A stretch of DNA of 38,272 nt, from positions 1-38,272 of the forward strand of contig JAPLRK010000085.1 of assembly GCA_026399195.1 (NCBI GenBank). Reading direction: 5' to 3'. Numbering within the stretch: the first letter of the stretch is position 1; each line of letters starts with the position of its first letter. Below, in pieces: positions 26,098-34,370 of the stretch. The position numbers and the translations under genes were made by a program. Source of the stretch: Legionellales bacterium (GTDB taxonomy: Bacteria > Pseudomonadota > Gammaproteobacteria > Legionellales > Legionellaceae). The notes below the pieces were generated by a model. The model searched no databases. It was not told the origin of the DNA and saw only the letters and a list, made by a program, of their open reading frames with translations.

Positions 26098-26123
26098 TCC
26101 GAGCCGCGACCGTCAGGGAGCGG
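26098..26123. repeat. Dispersed repeat, copy 2 (TCCGAGCCGCGACCGTCAGG)
   Basis: Begins 4 nt after the sspB stop and matches 11543-11568 at 24 of 26 positions. Followed by a C-rich run (CCACCCCCCCAACCCCC) before nnr. Confidence 0.6.
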
Positions 26124-26195
26124 AACCCTTCCACCCCCCCAACCCCCACAACCATACCGGCCCAATACAAGCCATCAGTTACGGAGCCCCGTCCC

Positions 26196-27680
26196 ATGAG
26201 CAAGTCAAAAAATGCACTTTATCTCACGCATCAGATCCGTCTCTGTGAACAACATGCCATTGATGAGTTAGGGATTTCTCAGGAGCTCTTAATGCGTCGT
26301 GCAGGAACGGCGGCGTTCAATACCCTAACCTCTTTATACCCAGATGTTCGTGACATTGCGGTTTTTTGCGGTGGCGGGAACAATGCGGGGGATGCCTACG
26401 TGTTGGCGCGTCTTGCACATGAGGAAGGATTTTCTGTTCTTTTGGTGCAATGCAAAGAGATAGAACAACTACCTCCTGTGGCACAAATCATGGCACGTGA
26501 TGCAGCATCCTCTGGTGTTCCTTGTAAGTCTTTTGATGATGTCTCTCTCTGTGAAGCAGAATTAATCGTGGATGGGTTACTCGGTATTGGTTTAAAGGGT
26601 ACAGTGCAAGGTCAAATCGCTCTGGCCATTCAATTCATCAATGACAGTCAGCAACCTGTGTTATCTCTCGATATCCCCTCTGGATTGGATGCGGATCTGG
26701 GGTGTGTGATGGGCTTGTGTGTGAGGGCTTCGGTCACGGTCACCTTTATGGCAGAAAAAATTGGATTATATATTTTGGATGGCCCTGATCATGCCGGTAA
26801 AGTGATTTGTCATTCTTTGCAAGCGGCTGCCGGATTGGCGAGTCTGTCGCCAGCGGCTTATCGGCTGGATGATACGGCTTTTCATGGCATCATGCCCTCG
26901 AGGCTTAAAAATTCACACAAAGGGGATTATGGGCACGTGCTTATTATTGGGGGTGGACTTGGGATGCCGGGAGCCACTTATTTGACAGCACTTGCAGCTC
27001 TTAGGGTAGGGGCTGGGTCGGTCACGATTGCCACTCGACCTGAATATGCTGAAAGTGTTTTACCGGGGTTACCTGAAGTGATGATCCATGGTGTGGATGA
27101 GATTGATTCATTAAAGTCACTCCTTTCGAAGGCCACCATTTCTGTGATTGGCCCGGGGCTCGGTGAGGATGAATGGGCGCAATCTTTGTTTGCGACGACC
27201 ATAGCCGCTCAGGTACCGCTTGTGATAGATGCTTCAGCCCTTCGTCTTTTAGCGAAGCAACCGCAGCATGATGACAATTGGATTTTGACCCCGCACCCAG
27301 GTGAAGCTGCGAGTTTGTTGGCCTGCAGTACTTCGGATATCCAGAAAAACAGACATCAAGCCGTCCAACAGATTCAACAACAGTATGGTGGATGCGTGGT
27401 GCTTAAGGGATGTGGAACGGTTGTGAATACGGGCGAGCCCGTTTCTTATATATGTACCTCGGGTAATCCTGGGATGGCTACTGCGGGCATGGGGGATGTG
27501 TTAAGCGGGGTTATCGGCGGACTTTTGGCGCAAGGGATTTTGTTGTCGGATGCGGCCAAGCTTGGCGTGTGGCTTCATGCTCGTGCTGCCGATGAGGCGG
27601 TTTTGTCACTGGGTGAGCGGGGGCTAATGGCCAGTGATTTGATGCCCTATTTGCGCCGTCAAATCAACCAGTGCTCTTGA
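26196..27680 (+). CDS. nnr: Bifunctional NAD(P)H-hydrate epimerase / ADP-dependent dehydratase
   Basis: 494 residues. Repairs damaged (hydrated) NADH and NADPH. The N-terminal YjeF epimerase domain (about 1-215) has VFCGGGNNAGDAYVLARLA and VDGLLGIGLKG. The C-terminal ribokinase-like dehydratase domain (about 230-490) has SHKGDYGHVLIIGGG, LTPHPGEAA and the nucleotide-binding GNPGMATAGMGDVLSGVIGG. First gene of a tight five-gene run; it overlaps tsaE (TGATG). Confidence 0.95.
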   Translation: MSKSKNALYLTHQIRLCEQHAIDELGISQELLMRRAGTAAFNTLTSLYPDVRDIAVFCGGGNNAGDAYVLARLAHEEGFSVLLVQCKEIEQLPPVAQIMARDAASSGVPCKSFDDVSLCEAELIVDGLLGIGLKGTVQGQIALAIQFINDSQQPVLSLDIPSGLDADLGCVMGLCVRASVTVTFMAEKIGLYILDGPDHAGKVICHSLQAAAGLASLSPAAYRLDDTAFHGIMPSRLKNSHKGDYGHVLIIGGGLGMPGATYLTALAALRVGAGSVTIATRPEYAESVLPGLPEVMIHGVDEIDSLKSLLSKATISVIGPGLGEDEWAQSLFATTIAAQVPLVIDASALRLLAKQPQHDDNWILTPHPGEAASLLACSTSDIQKNRHQAVQQIQQQYGGCVVLKGCGTVVNTGEPVSYICTSGNPGMATAGMGDVLSGVIGGLLAQGILLSDAAKLGVWLHARAADEAVLSLGERGLMASDLMPYLRRQINQCS

Positions 27681-28153
27681 TGAAGTCCGGCGAGTTGAGA
27701 TTTGAGTTGAAAAATCTTCAGGTTACCGAGAGGTTGGCTGCTCGTTTAGCGTCACGTTTGATTTTCCCATTGGTGTTCACTTTTAGCGGGGATTTAGGAT
27801 CAGGCAAAACCACGTTCATCCGCGCATTGCTCCGTCATTTGGGTGTCGATTCGGTCATCAAGAGCCCTACGTTCTCTTTGGTAGAAAGCTATGAGGTTGA
27901 AAAGGGTCTCATTCATCATTTCGATCTGTATCGAATTCATGATGAAACAGAGCTTGACGATATTGGCTTTCGTGACTATTTCGGAGACAATGCCTTATGT
28001 TGTATTGAATGGCCGGAGCGCGTGGCACATCATCAACAATGGGCTGATTTGGCGTATACTTTAGGCTTTCATGGGGACGGGCGGGAGATGCGGATTTGTG
28101 CATTGACGGTTAAGGGGGATGCCTTGTTGTCTTGTTTTGACGTGACGTTATGA
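27680..28153 (+). CDS. tsaE: tRNA threonylcarbamoyladenosine biosynthesis ATPase TsaE
   Basis: 157 residues from the ATG at 27680, which shares its A with the nnr stop (an upstream GTG at 27671 is possible). Walker A is GDLGSGKTTFIRALL; SPTFSLVESYEV and HHFDLYRIHDETELDDIGF are family signatures, with CIEWPERV near the C-terminus. It acts with TsaB and TsaD in making t6A37 of tRNA. It overlaps the amidase gene by 4 nt. Confidence 0.95.
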   Translation: MKSGELRFELKNLQVTERLAARLASRLIFPLVFTFSGDLGSGKTTFIRALLRHLGVDSVIKSPTFSLVESYEVEKGLIHHFDLYRIHDETELDDIGFRDYFGDNALCCIEWPERVAHHQQWADLAYTLGFHGDGREMRICALTVKGDALLSCFDVTL

Positions 28154-29472
28154 GAGCCCTGTTATTTTTGATGCTCATTCATAGTTCGTGGGCCGCCATG
28201 GCTTCACAAATGGATGCTCTTTGGGTTAAAGAGGATTCTCAAAAAACATCTGTCATGATGACTCTTTCTGGCGTTCTCAAATACAAAGCTTTTATCTTAA
28301 GCCATCCTGATAGGCTGGTGGTTGATTTGAATCAAACGAAGACGGCTGTTCAACTGAGTCGAGTCATGCTGGGTCATGATTTGATTTTAAGTGTACGCCG
28401 TGGCGCGCCCGATCCTAAAACAGTCAGGCTTGTTTTTGACCTGAGGCGTCCTGTGCGCTTGAGCACACATGTGGATAGTGCTCATCAGGGTTGGGTTGGA
28501 TTGCAACTGGATCTCATCTCAAAAACAGGCGCACCTCCTTCAACGCCTCATCCATCGAAGATCCCAATCCGCGTTCAGCACACCCCACCTAAGTCGTTGC
28601 GAGATGTGATTATTGTTCTTGATCCAGGTCATGGAGGGAAAGATCCGGGGGCCATCGGGCCGAGGCATATTGCTGAAAAAGTGGTCGTGCTTGCCATTGC
28701 CCAAAAACTCAAACAGCTGATAGATAAAGAGCCTGGAATGCATGCGGTATTGACGCGCCAGGGAGATTATTATGTGGGATTGAGGGAGCGGTTGACGATT
28801 GCTCGGCGCTATAAGGGGGATGTCTTCATCTCTATTCATGCGGATGCTTTTATTAATCACCACTCAAATGGCGCGTCAGTGTATGCCTTATCGCAAACGG
28901 GTGCGACCAGTGAGGCGGCGCGTTGGCTTGCTGAGAAGGAAAATAACTCTGAATTGGGTGGCGTAAATTTGTCCAATTTGGACGATCAAAGTGGCTTGAT
29001 AAGGACCGTCTTATTAGATCTCTCACAAACCGCGACCATCACTTCCAGTGTGACGATGGGGGACGAGGTGCTGCATCATATCGACAAAGTGACGGCTCTT
29101 CATCATCATTCCGTAGAGCAAGCGCGCTTTGTTGTTTTAAAGTCGCCTGATATTCCTTCCATTCTCGTTGAAACAGGCTTTATCACAAACTCACAAGAAG
29201 AAAGAAATTTAAACAACCCCAATTATCAATCTCGTTTGACGCAGGCGATGGTCTCGGGGATTAAACGTTATTTTTGGGATTATCCTCCGCACGGCACTCG
29301 TCTTGAGGCAAGGAATACCTCGAATTGGCATATTGTGCGAAATGGTGAAACATTGCCGACGATTGCTGCAAGATATCAAGTGAGTCTTTCTGCGTTAAAA
29401 TCAATCAACCACTTAACGAAAGATAGGCTGTCTGTGGGCCAAAAGTTAAGTATTCCAACGTCACTCGCATGA
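28150..29472 (+). CDS. N-acetylmuramoyl-L-alanine amidase (AmiB/AmiC type) with LysM domain
   Basis: 440 residues. A short signal peptide (LLFLMLIHSSWAAMA) is followed by an AMIN domain (about 22-120) that targets the divider or peptidoglycan, a Pro-rich linker, the zinc amidase_3 domain (about 153-375) and a C-terminal LysM (about 393-438, WHIVRNGETLPTIAARYQVS). Zinc and catalytic residues lie in LDPGHGGKDPGAIG (His161), AEKVV, SIHADAF and VETGFITN. It cuts the stem peptide from MurNAc during daughter-cell separation. The AmiB-like layout with LysM and place between tsaE and mutL suit amiB, but AmiB and AmiC are hard to tell apart here. Confidence 0.93.
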   Translation: MRALLFLMLIHSSWAAMASQMDALWVKEDSQKTSVMMTLSGVLKYKAFILSHPDRLVVDLNQTKTAVQLSRVMLGHDLILSVRRGAPDPKTVRLVFDLRRPVRLSTHVDSAHQGWVGLQLDLISKTGAPPSTPHPSKIPIRVQHTPPKSLRDVIIVLDPGHGGKDPGAIGPRHIAEKVVVLAIAQKLKQLIDKEPGMHAVLTRQGDYYVGLRERLTIARRYKGDVFISIHADAFINHHSNGASVYALSQTGATSEAARWLAEKENNSELGGVNLSNLDDQSGLIRTVLLDLSQTATITSSVTMGDEVLHHIDKVTALHHHSVEQARFVVLKSPDIPSILVETGFITNSQEERNLNNPNYQSRLTQAMVSGIKRYFWDYPPHGTRLEARNTSNWHIVRNGETLPTIAARYQVSLSALKSINHLTKDRLSVGQKLSIPTSLA

Positions 29473-31097
29473 AGCCTCATCGAATACAGCAGTTATCCAT
29501 GACGGTAGCGAATCAAATTGCGGCGGGAGAGGTGATCGAGCGTCCGGCATCGGTTGTGAAAGAGTTGCTTGAAAATGCATGGGATGCGGGTGCTGATAGC
29601 ATTGATGTGGAGATTGGGTTTGGGGGATTCAATCAGGTGAGGATCAGTGACAATGGTTCTGGCATAGATGTCGCCGATCTCCCTTTGGCCATAGCCGCTC
29701 ATGCGACCAGTAAGATAGTTGAGCTGAATGATTTATATGCCCTTACGAGCCTTGGATTTCGTGGTGAGGCTTTGGCGAGTATCGCCAGCGTCTCGCGTAT
29801 GAGTATCAGTTCAAAACCCAAACATCAAGCGAATGCGATGATGTTGGAGATGGCGGGTGGCTGCTCCCCTAAGATCACCCCATGTGCTAGATCGGAGGGC
29901 ACAACGGTAGATGTGCTTGATCTTTTTTATAATGCGCCTGTTAGAAAAAAATTTCTCAAATCTCAGCGCAGTGAGTTTCAAGCCATTGAATTTGTGGTCA
30001 AGCGCTTTGCTTTAAGTACACCCGGGATTGCTGTGACGCTCTCACACGATGGGAAGCAGGTTTTGAATTTGCCACCTGCAACGTGTGAGCATTCTCGGTT
30101 ACAGCGAGTCAAAAAAGTGCTCGGAAAGTCGTTTGTTGAGCAGGCTGTATTTCTTGATGTTTCGCATGCCGGCATGCGGGTGATGGGGTGGGTGAGTTCT
30201 CCTTCCTATCAGCGTAGCCAAAATGATAAGCAATGGGTTTATGTGAATCAACGGATGATGAAAGATAAACTACTACATCATGCCATCAAGTTTGCTTATG
30301 GTTCTCTGTTGTATCCAGGGAGATATCCTGCCTGTTTGTTGTACTTTACCCTTCCTGCAGATGTTGTGGATGTGAATGTACATCCCACCAAGCATGAAGT
30401 CCGATTTCAGGAACCTCAATGGGTGCATGATTTTATCAGCAGTGCCATCACTGGAGCCTTGGCAAAAATCGAGGAAAGCACCCCCCCCATACTCGCGATG
30501 AAGTCGCAGATTTCGTCTGCACTAACCCCTCCCTCGTTACAGTCATTTAGAGCAGAGCCATGGGAGAAATCTCAATGGGTGACCTTAAATGAGCGTTTTG
30601 CCTGGGTATTTTTGCAGGGAAAATCTTATCTTCTAGATGTTTCTATCGCTTATCAATATTGGCTTTTATCGCGAATTCTTGAGTCGCCTTATCCCTTGGC
30701 GAGTCGTCCGTTATTGGTCCCTGTGAGTCATAGCATTGATAAAGCCAACAGCCGGTTGATTGAGCTTTATCAGTCCCCGCTGATGTCCTTAGGGATCTCT
30801 TTGGATTGGATCGGGGAGCGTGAGGTGATTGTGCGAACACTGCCTTTGCTTCTTCCCCAATTAGATCTCAAAAAATTGTTGCACCTTTTAAATGGCCCTG
30901 CCGTTCAAGCTGCGAGCATAAGGGATTGGTGCAAGGTGTTGATGAGTTGCCAATCGTTTGATCTCACGCTCCTGTCTGACGAAGACAAAGCAGGGCTTAT
31001 GGGGGATCTTAATCTAAAGGGGCCTTTGAACAACGGGTGTGTGCCTTTTGGCATGGCGCAGTGTTTGGCGTTGTTTGGGGAAGGTGCGAATGTATAG
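29469..31097 (+). CDS. mutL: DNA mismatch repair protein MutL
   Basis: 542 residues, shorter than E. coli MutL (615), mainly in the linker. The N-terminal GHKL ATPase is complete: VIERPASVVKELLENAWDAG with the Mg ligand Asn, DNGSGID, TSLGFRGEALASIASVS, then the transducer domain (DLFYNAPVRKKFLKS, VNVHPTKHEVRF). The C-terminal dimerisation domain (about 360-540) is divergent and has no DQHA-x2-E-x4-E endonuclease motif, as expected for a methyl-directed-type MutL. Whether MutH exists cannot be seen here. Overlaps the amidase (4 nt) and miaA (8 nt). Confidence 0.95.
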   Translation: MKPHRIQQLSMTVANQIAAGEVIERPASVVKELLENAWDAGADSIDVEIGFGGFNQVRISDNGSGIDVADLPLAIAAHATSKIVELNDLYALTSLGFRGEALASIASVSRMSISSKPKHQANAMMLEMAGGCSPKITPCARSEGTTVDVLDLFYNAPVRKKFLKSQRSEFQAIEFVVKRFALSTPGIAVTLSHDGKQVLNLPPATCEHSRLQRVKKVLGKSFVEQAVFLDVSHAGMRVMGWVSSPSYQRSQNDKQWVYVNQRMMKDKLLHHAIKFAYGSLLYPGRYPACLLYFTLPADVVDVNVHPTKHEVRFQEPQWVHDFISSAITGALAKIEESTPPILAMKSQISSALTPPSLQSFRAEPWEKSQWVTLNERFAWVFLQGKSYLLDVSIAYQYWLLSRILESPYPLASRPLLVPVSHSIDKANSRLIELYQSPLMSLGISLDWIGEREVIVRTLPLLLPQLDLKKLLHLLNGPAVQAASIRDWCKVLMSCQSFDLTLLSDEDKAGLMGDLNLKGPLNNGCVPFGMAQCLALFGEGANV

Positions 31098-32031
31098 CCC
31101 CCTCTTTTGTTTGATGGGCCCCACGGCTTCTGGCAAATCGGCATTGTCTTATGAGTTGGCAAATTATTTTCCAGTTGAAGTGATAAGCATTGATTCAGCG
31201 ATGATTTATCGGGGAATGAACATCGGGACAGCAAAGCCTGAGCCCGACATTTTAGCGCGTATTCCTCACCATTTGATGGACATTCTCGATCCACCCGAGA
31301 GCACTTCGGTAGCCGCGATTTGCGCGGAGGTGGAGCATTTGGTGGACGACATTCGACAACGGGGAAAAATCCCATTGCTCGTGGGTGGGACCATGATGTA
31401 TTTTCGAGCATTGCAAGAAGGCCTGTCTACTTTACCTTCGTCAGATCTTAAGGTTCGGGAGCATCTCTCAGAGCTCGCCCATGCCAAGGGGTGGGATTAT
31501 ATGCACCAGATGTTGACTAAGGCTGATCCATTGACGGCATCAAAAATTCATCCTCATGATGCCCAGAGAATTCAGCGAGCCCTTGAGGTGGTTCAACTCA
31601 CCCAAACCCCATTGTCAGAGATTTTGGCAAGACCCCGTACCGTTTCAAAGCATCATTGGATTCATCTGGCACTGATGCCAACAGACCGTTCGTGGCTACA
31701 TCTTCGGATTGCCGAGCGCTTTGAAAGAATGTTAGCTGAGGGTTTGATTGATGAAGTGGAGGGGCTATTAAAAAAATGGCCGTTGACCTTAGCCCATCCC
31801 GCCATGCGATGTGTGGGGTATCGTCAAGTGATGCTCTACCTGTCGGGAGAGTACGGTTATGCGACCCTTGTGGACAAAGGTGTTGCCGCCACAAGGCAAT
31901 TGGCGAAACGTCAATTAACTTGGCTCAGATCTTGGCCAAAGCTGCTCAGTTTTGGTGCTGAGAACCCTGGGAGTTTGGGGGAGATCATCGAGATGATTCG
32001 GGGAACCGTATCGCGTGTCGATCCATTTTAG
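31090..32031 (+). CDS. miaA: tRNA dimethylallyltransferase
   Basis: 313 residues (E. coli 316). Adds a dimethylallyl group to A37 of tRNAs reading UNN codons. P-loop LMGPTASGKSALSYELA, then DSAMIYRGMNIGTAKP and PLLVGGTMMYFRALQEGL; HPHDAQRIQRALEVV is also typical. The start ATG at 31090 lies inside the mutL 3' end; the longer upstream frame is rejected. The hfq-hflX genes that often follow miaA in gammaproteobacteria are absent; a secreted-protein gene comes next. Confidence 0.95.
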   Translation: MYSPLFCLMGPTASGKSALSYELANYFPVEVISIDSAMIYRGMNIGTAKPEPDILARIPHHLMDILDPPESTSVAAICAEVEHLVDDIRQRGKIPLLVGGTMMYFRALQEGLSTLPSSDLKVREHLSELAHAKGWDYMHQMLTKADPLTASKIHPHDAQRIQRALEVVQLTQTPLSEILARPRTVSKHHWIHLALMPTDRSWLHLRIAERFERMLAEGLIDEVEGLLKKWPLTLAHPAMRCVGYRQVMLYLSGEYGYATLVDKGVAATRQLAKRQLTWLRSWPKLLSFGAENPGSLGEIIEMIRGTVSRVDPF

Positions 32032-32122
32032 GCCATATTTTTTATAGACATCATAGTGAAAGAACTTGTATGATAAATCTTCGTTTACTCAGCATGCGCT
32101 CATTCTTGAGAAGGGAAACAGA

Positions 32123-33916
32123 ATGCCTATAAACTGCCGACAAGCACCTGTTGCTCTATTAACGACACTGATATTGAGCTTAACTTCTGATATATCATTG
32201 GCCGGAAATTTTAGCATCGATCCAGCGCCCGGACGCCCTATCATTATCAGCGTTGGGGCTGGGAGCACAGCTTCAGTTTATTATCTTGTAAAGAATCTAA
32301 CACAGAAGACTCTGAGTGGTTATACGCTTCAAGGGGCTCCAGATACGGTGAAGCAAAATGTAACGAGTCCTTATTGTCCTAATCAGGTGACTCTTGACGC
32401 CGGAGAAAGTTGCGAATTGCGGCTTGATATTACTGGGAAAGTCAACTCAAGCTTTGCACTTTGTCTTGGTGCAAATTGTACAGCTGCGAGTGTACGGTTG
32501 AAGGTGGAGCTGAATTCGGGGGATTTCCCTTCTGCTGTTGCCGTTGGTTCTTATGTGGCTTTAAATAATCCCAATGTTTTATTGGCAGACAACAGTTCTT
32601 CCAACTGGTCCTATCCGGTCATAGCCCCCCCCCCTGATCAAGGTAATTATTACAGCACGTTCACCAGCACCAGTTGCCTTAATGGCGTTAGTGGGGCTAC
32701 CTATTGCATTGCTGCGGGCGCATATGATACCTCAACTGAGATCCAGTATCCCTTGCTTTACTTAAAATCGACCCAAGAAGGGGGATGGGAAAACATCATT
32801 AATAGTGAGACTTCCTTGCCAAATAATTTCGCCGGAAATGGAACATTTACGAGTTCTGCCTGCAGCTATGCCACAGAGCCATACTGTATTGCCGTGGGTC
32901 AATATGGTACGGGGCAGGCTCCGGAAGTACTGTATCCGTTGATTGCCCTAGTGGCATCAAATTCGTACACATACACCTTTGATGCTTCAAGACCACTTCC
33001 AAGCGGTTATCGTGCTCTAGGCATTTTTAACACAGCAAGTTGTGTTAATAATATATGCGTTGCCGCCGGCCAATATGAATCTACCCTTCAAGTCCCCCCC
33101 TATCTTCGAGTTTTGTATCCGCTGGCTGTAACTGCAAGATATGGAGGCTTGCCCCCTACCCCATGGACCTACGCAATTGATGGTTCAACAACTGCAAGAC
33201 CTTCAGACTATCTCGACCAAGGAAATTTTACATCCTCGAGTTGTAGTGAACTCAACAATAAAGCCTCTTGTGTTCTATCAGGATCTTACACATCGTCTAC
33301 TAATCCACAAGCAGGATACCCATGGATTGCTGTAAACAATGATGTGGAAGGCGCCGGTGCTTGGACTTTTACCCTCAGCAGCACAATGCCTTCCTGGCCA
33401 TACCTGAATTCTAGTAAGGCTACTTTCAACAGTGTCAGTTGTAGCGGCTTAAACTGCGTTGCGGTTGGCTCTTATACGTTAAATGGATCACTAAGTGGTT
33501 TGATGACCAACAGTGTTGATGGTGGTCAGGTCTGGACGTACATTCCTGTTATAAAACCCAGAATACCAAATGTTACTGATTTCTCATTTTCCTCAGTTAG
33601 CTGTAGTGGTTCAACCTGTCTAGCAGTTGGATCGGCGAAGGCTACCTACTCTTATGGTATTTGGTCCTACAGCTCTGATGGCGGAGTGACTTGGCAACGC
33701 ATCCAAAGCGATCAAAATCCAAGTTCTTACACTAGCGTCAATTGCTCTGGACAAAATGGTGTGATTACGGGAACACAGCCTGGCGTGAACACTCAATATC
33801 CTTACCTATTGACAAGCAACGACGGTGGACAAACGTTACAACCAACTATAGATATAGAAACTGCATATCCTCTGAATCTAAGCAATGGTTATTTCAGCAG
33901 TAATACTATCACTTAA
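32123..33916 (+). CDS. Secreted protein: Ig-like domain plus seven Cys-containing propeller-type repeats
   Basis: 597 residues from the ATG at 32123 (AAGGG 7 nt upstream; a TTG-initiated extension to 32066 is rejected). Signal peptide with hydrophobic VALLTTLILSL, cleavage near SLAGNF. Residues 28-132 form an Ig/ASH-like domain (GSTASVYYLVKNLTQKTLSG, SPYCPNQVTLDAGESCELRL). Then seven repeats of the form SC-n-C(V/I)A(V/A)G.Y occur at Cys pairs 185/195, 247/255, 307/312, 374/383, 440/445, 494/499 and a last one (541) whose second Cys is lost. Asp-box-like SxDGGxTW elements occur in the later repeats (NSVDGGQVW, SSDGGVTW, SNDGGQT). This suggests a seven-bladed beta-propeller with intrablade disulfides, in the periplasm or exported. 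Function and ligand are unknown. Paralogous to 35409-37259. Confidence 0.75.
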   Translation: MPINCRQAPVALLTTLILSLTSDISLAGNFSIDPAPGRPIIISVGAGSTASVYYLVKNLTQKTLSGYTLQGAPDTVKQNVTSPYCPNQVTLDAGESCELRLDITGKVNSSFALCLGANCTAASVRLKVELNSGDFPSAVAVGSYVALNNPNVLLADNSSSNWSYPVIAPPPDQGNYYSTFTSTSCLNGVSGATYCIAAGAYDTSTEIQYPLLYLKSTQEGGWENIINSETSLPNNFAGNGTFTSSACSYATEPYCIAVGQYGTGQAPEVLYPLIALVASNSYTYTFDASRPLPSGYRALGIFNTASCVNNICVAAGQYESTLQVPPYLRVLYPLAVTARYGGLPPTPWTYAIDGSTTARPSDYLDQGNFTSSSCSELNNKASCVLSGSYTSSTNPQAGYPWIAVNNDVEGAGAWTFTLSSTMPSWPYLNSSKATFNSVSCSGLNCVAVGSYTLNGSLSGLMTNSVDGGQVWTYIPVIKPRIPNVTDFSFSSVSCSGSTCLAVGSAKATYSYGIWSYSSDGGVTWQRIQSDQNPSSYTSVNCSGQNGVITGTQPGVNTQYPYLLTSNDGGQTLQPTIDIETAYPLNLSNGYFSSNTIT

Positions 33917-34035
33917 CCTTTCAGGGTTTTATCTTCGAAGGACGGGCACGTGACAAGGATTGCAAAAAAAGTGACAATAACAAAAAAACAATCTGACACT
34001 TTGAGTCAGGTCGTCTTGAGCCGTACGCATCGACC

Positions 34036-34117
34036 GGATTATATTGATGGATGGATCCCCGCCTGCGCGGGGATGACAACTTAGGATCGCGGCCGAAATA
34101 ACAAGAAAAGACACTAG
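34036..34117. repeat. 82-nt dispersed palindromic repeat, solo copy
   Basis: Reads GGATTATATTGATGGATGG, then ATCCCCGCCTGCGCGGGGAT, and ends AACAAGAAAAGACACTAG. The first and last thirds are identical to the reverse complement of the left end of the 485-bp element (10352-10429). The middle differs: here it carries TTAGGATCGCGGCCGAAATAAC, which is identical to the tip of the element at the window end (38092-38113). It lies in the 256-nt gap after the propeller gene, which holds no gene. Confidence 0.75.
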
Positions 34118-34172
34118 AGATCTGATAAACGATATGGCCGAATTGACGGTTTGTGAAATATAAAGGACTGGA

Positions 34173-34370
34173 ATGATGATTGAAACCAAAAAACAAGCGG
34201 CGTGCACTGAGAAAAGCTATTTGGTGCATCTAAGGGATTTGCCTTTGAGCTGCCCTACCGAGGAGATGGCTCTTTGGAATGCACATCCGAAAGTATATTT
34301 GTCGATTGAGAGTTCAGGAGTGGCTGTGTGTCCTTATTGTAGCGCACGGTTTGTGTTGAGCAATGACTAA
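34173..34370 (+). CDS. Small zinc-finger (CHCC-type) protein
   Basis: 65 residues; the ATG at 34173 follows AAAGGACTGGA (the next ATG codon is equally possible). The C-terminal half HPKVYLSIESSGVAVCPYCSARFVL matches the zf-CHCC family, with Zn ligands His and the CPYC pair plus an upstream Cys, related to the small zinc-binding subunit linked to respiratory complex I assembly in eukaryotes. The bacterial role is not settled. It overlaps the next gene by 8 nt, so the two are co-transcribed. Confidence 0.75.
   Translation: MMIETKKQAACTEKSYLVHLRDLPLSCPTEEMALWNAHPKVYLSIESSGVAVCPYCSARFVLSND

Noticed and set aside
29469-31097. MutL with broken endonuclease site as an oddity
   Set aside because: Lack of the DQHA motif is normal for MutL of gammaproteobacteria that use MutH, so it is not evidence of decay.
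30905-31411. 168-codon open frame on the minus strand across the mutL-miaA junction
   Set aside because: It lies entirely antisense to two well-supported genes, has low-complexity composition and no ribosome-binding site; it is a shadow.
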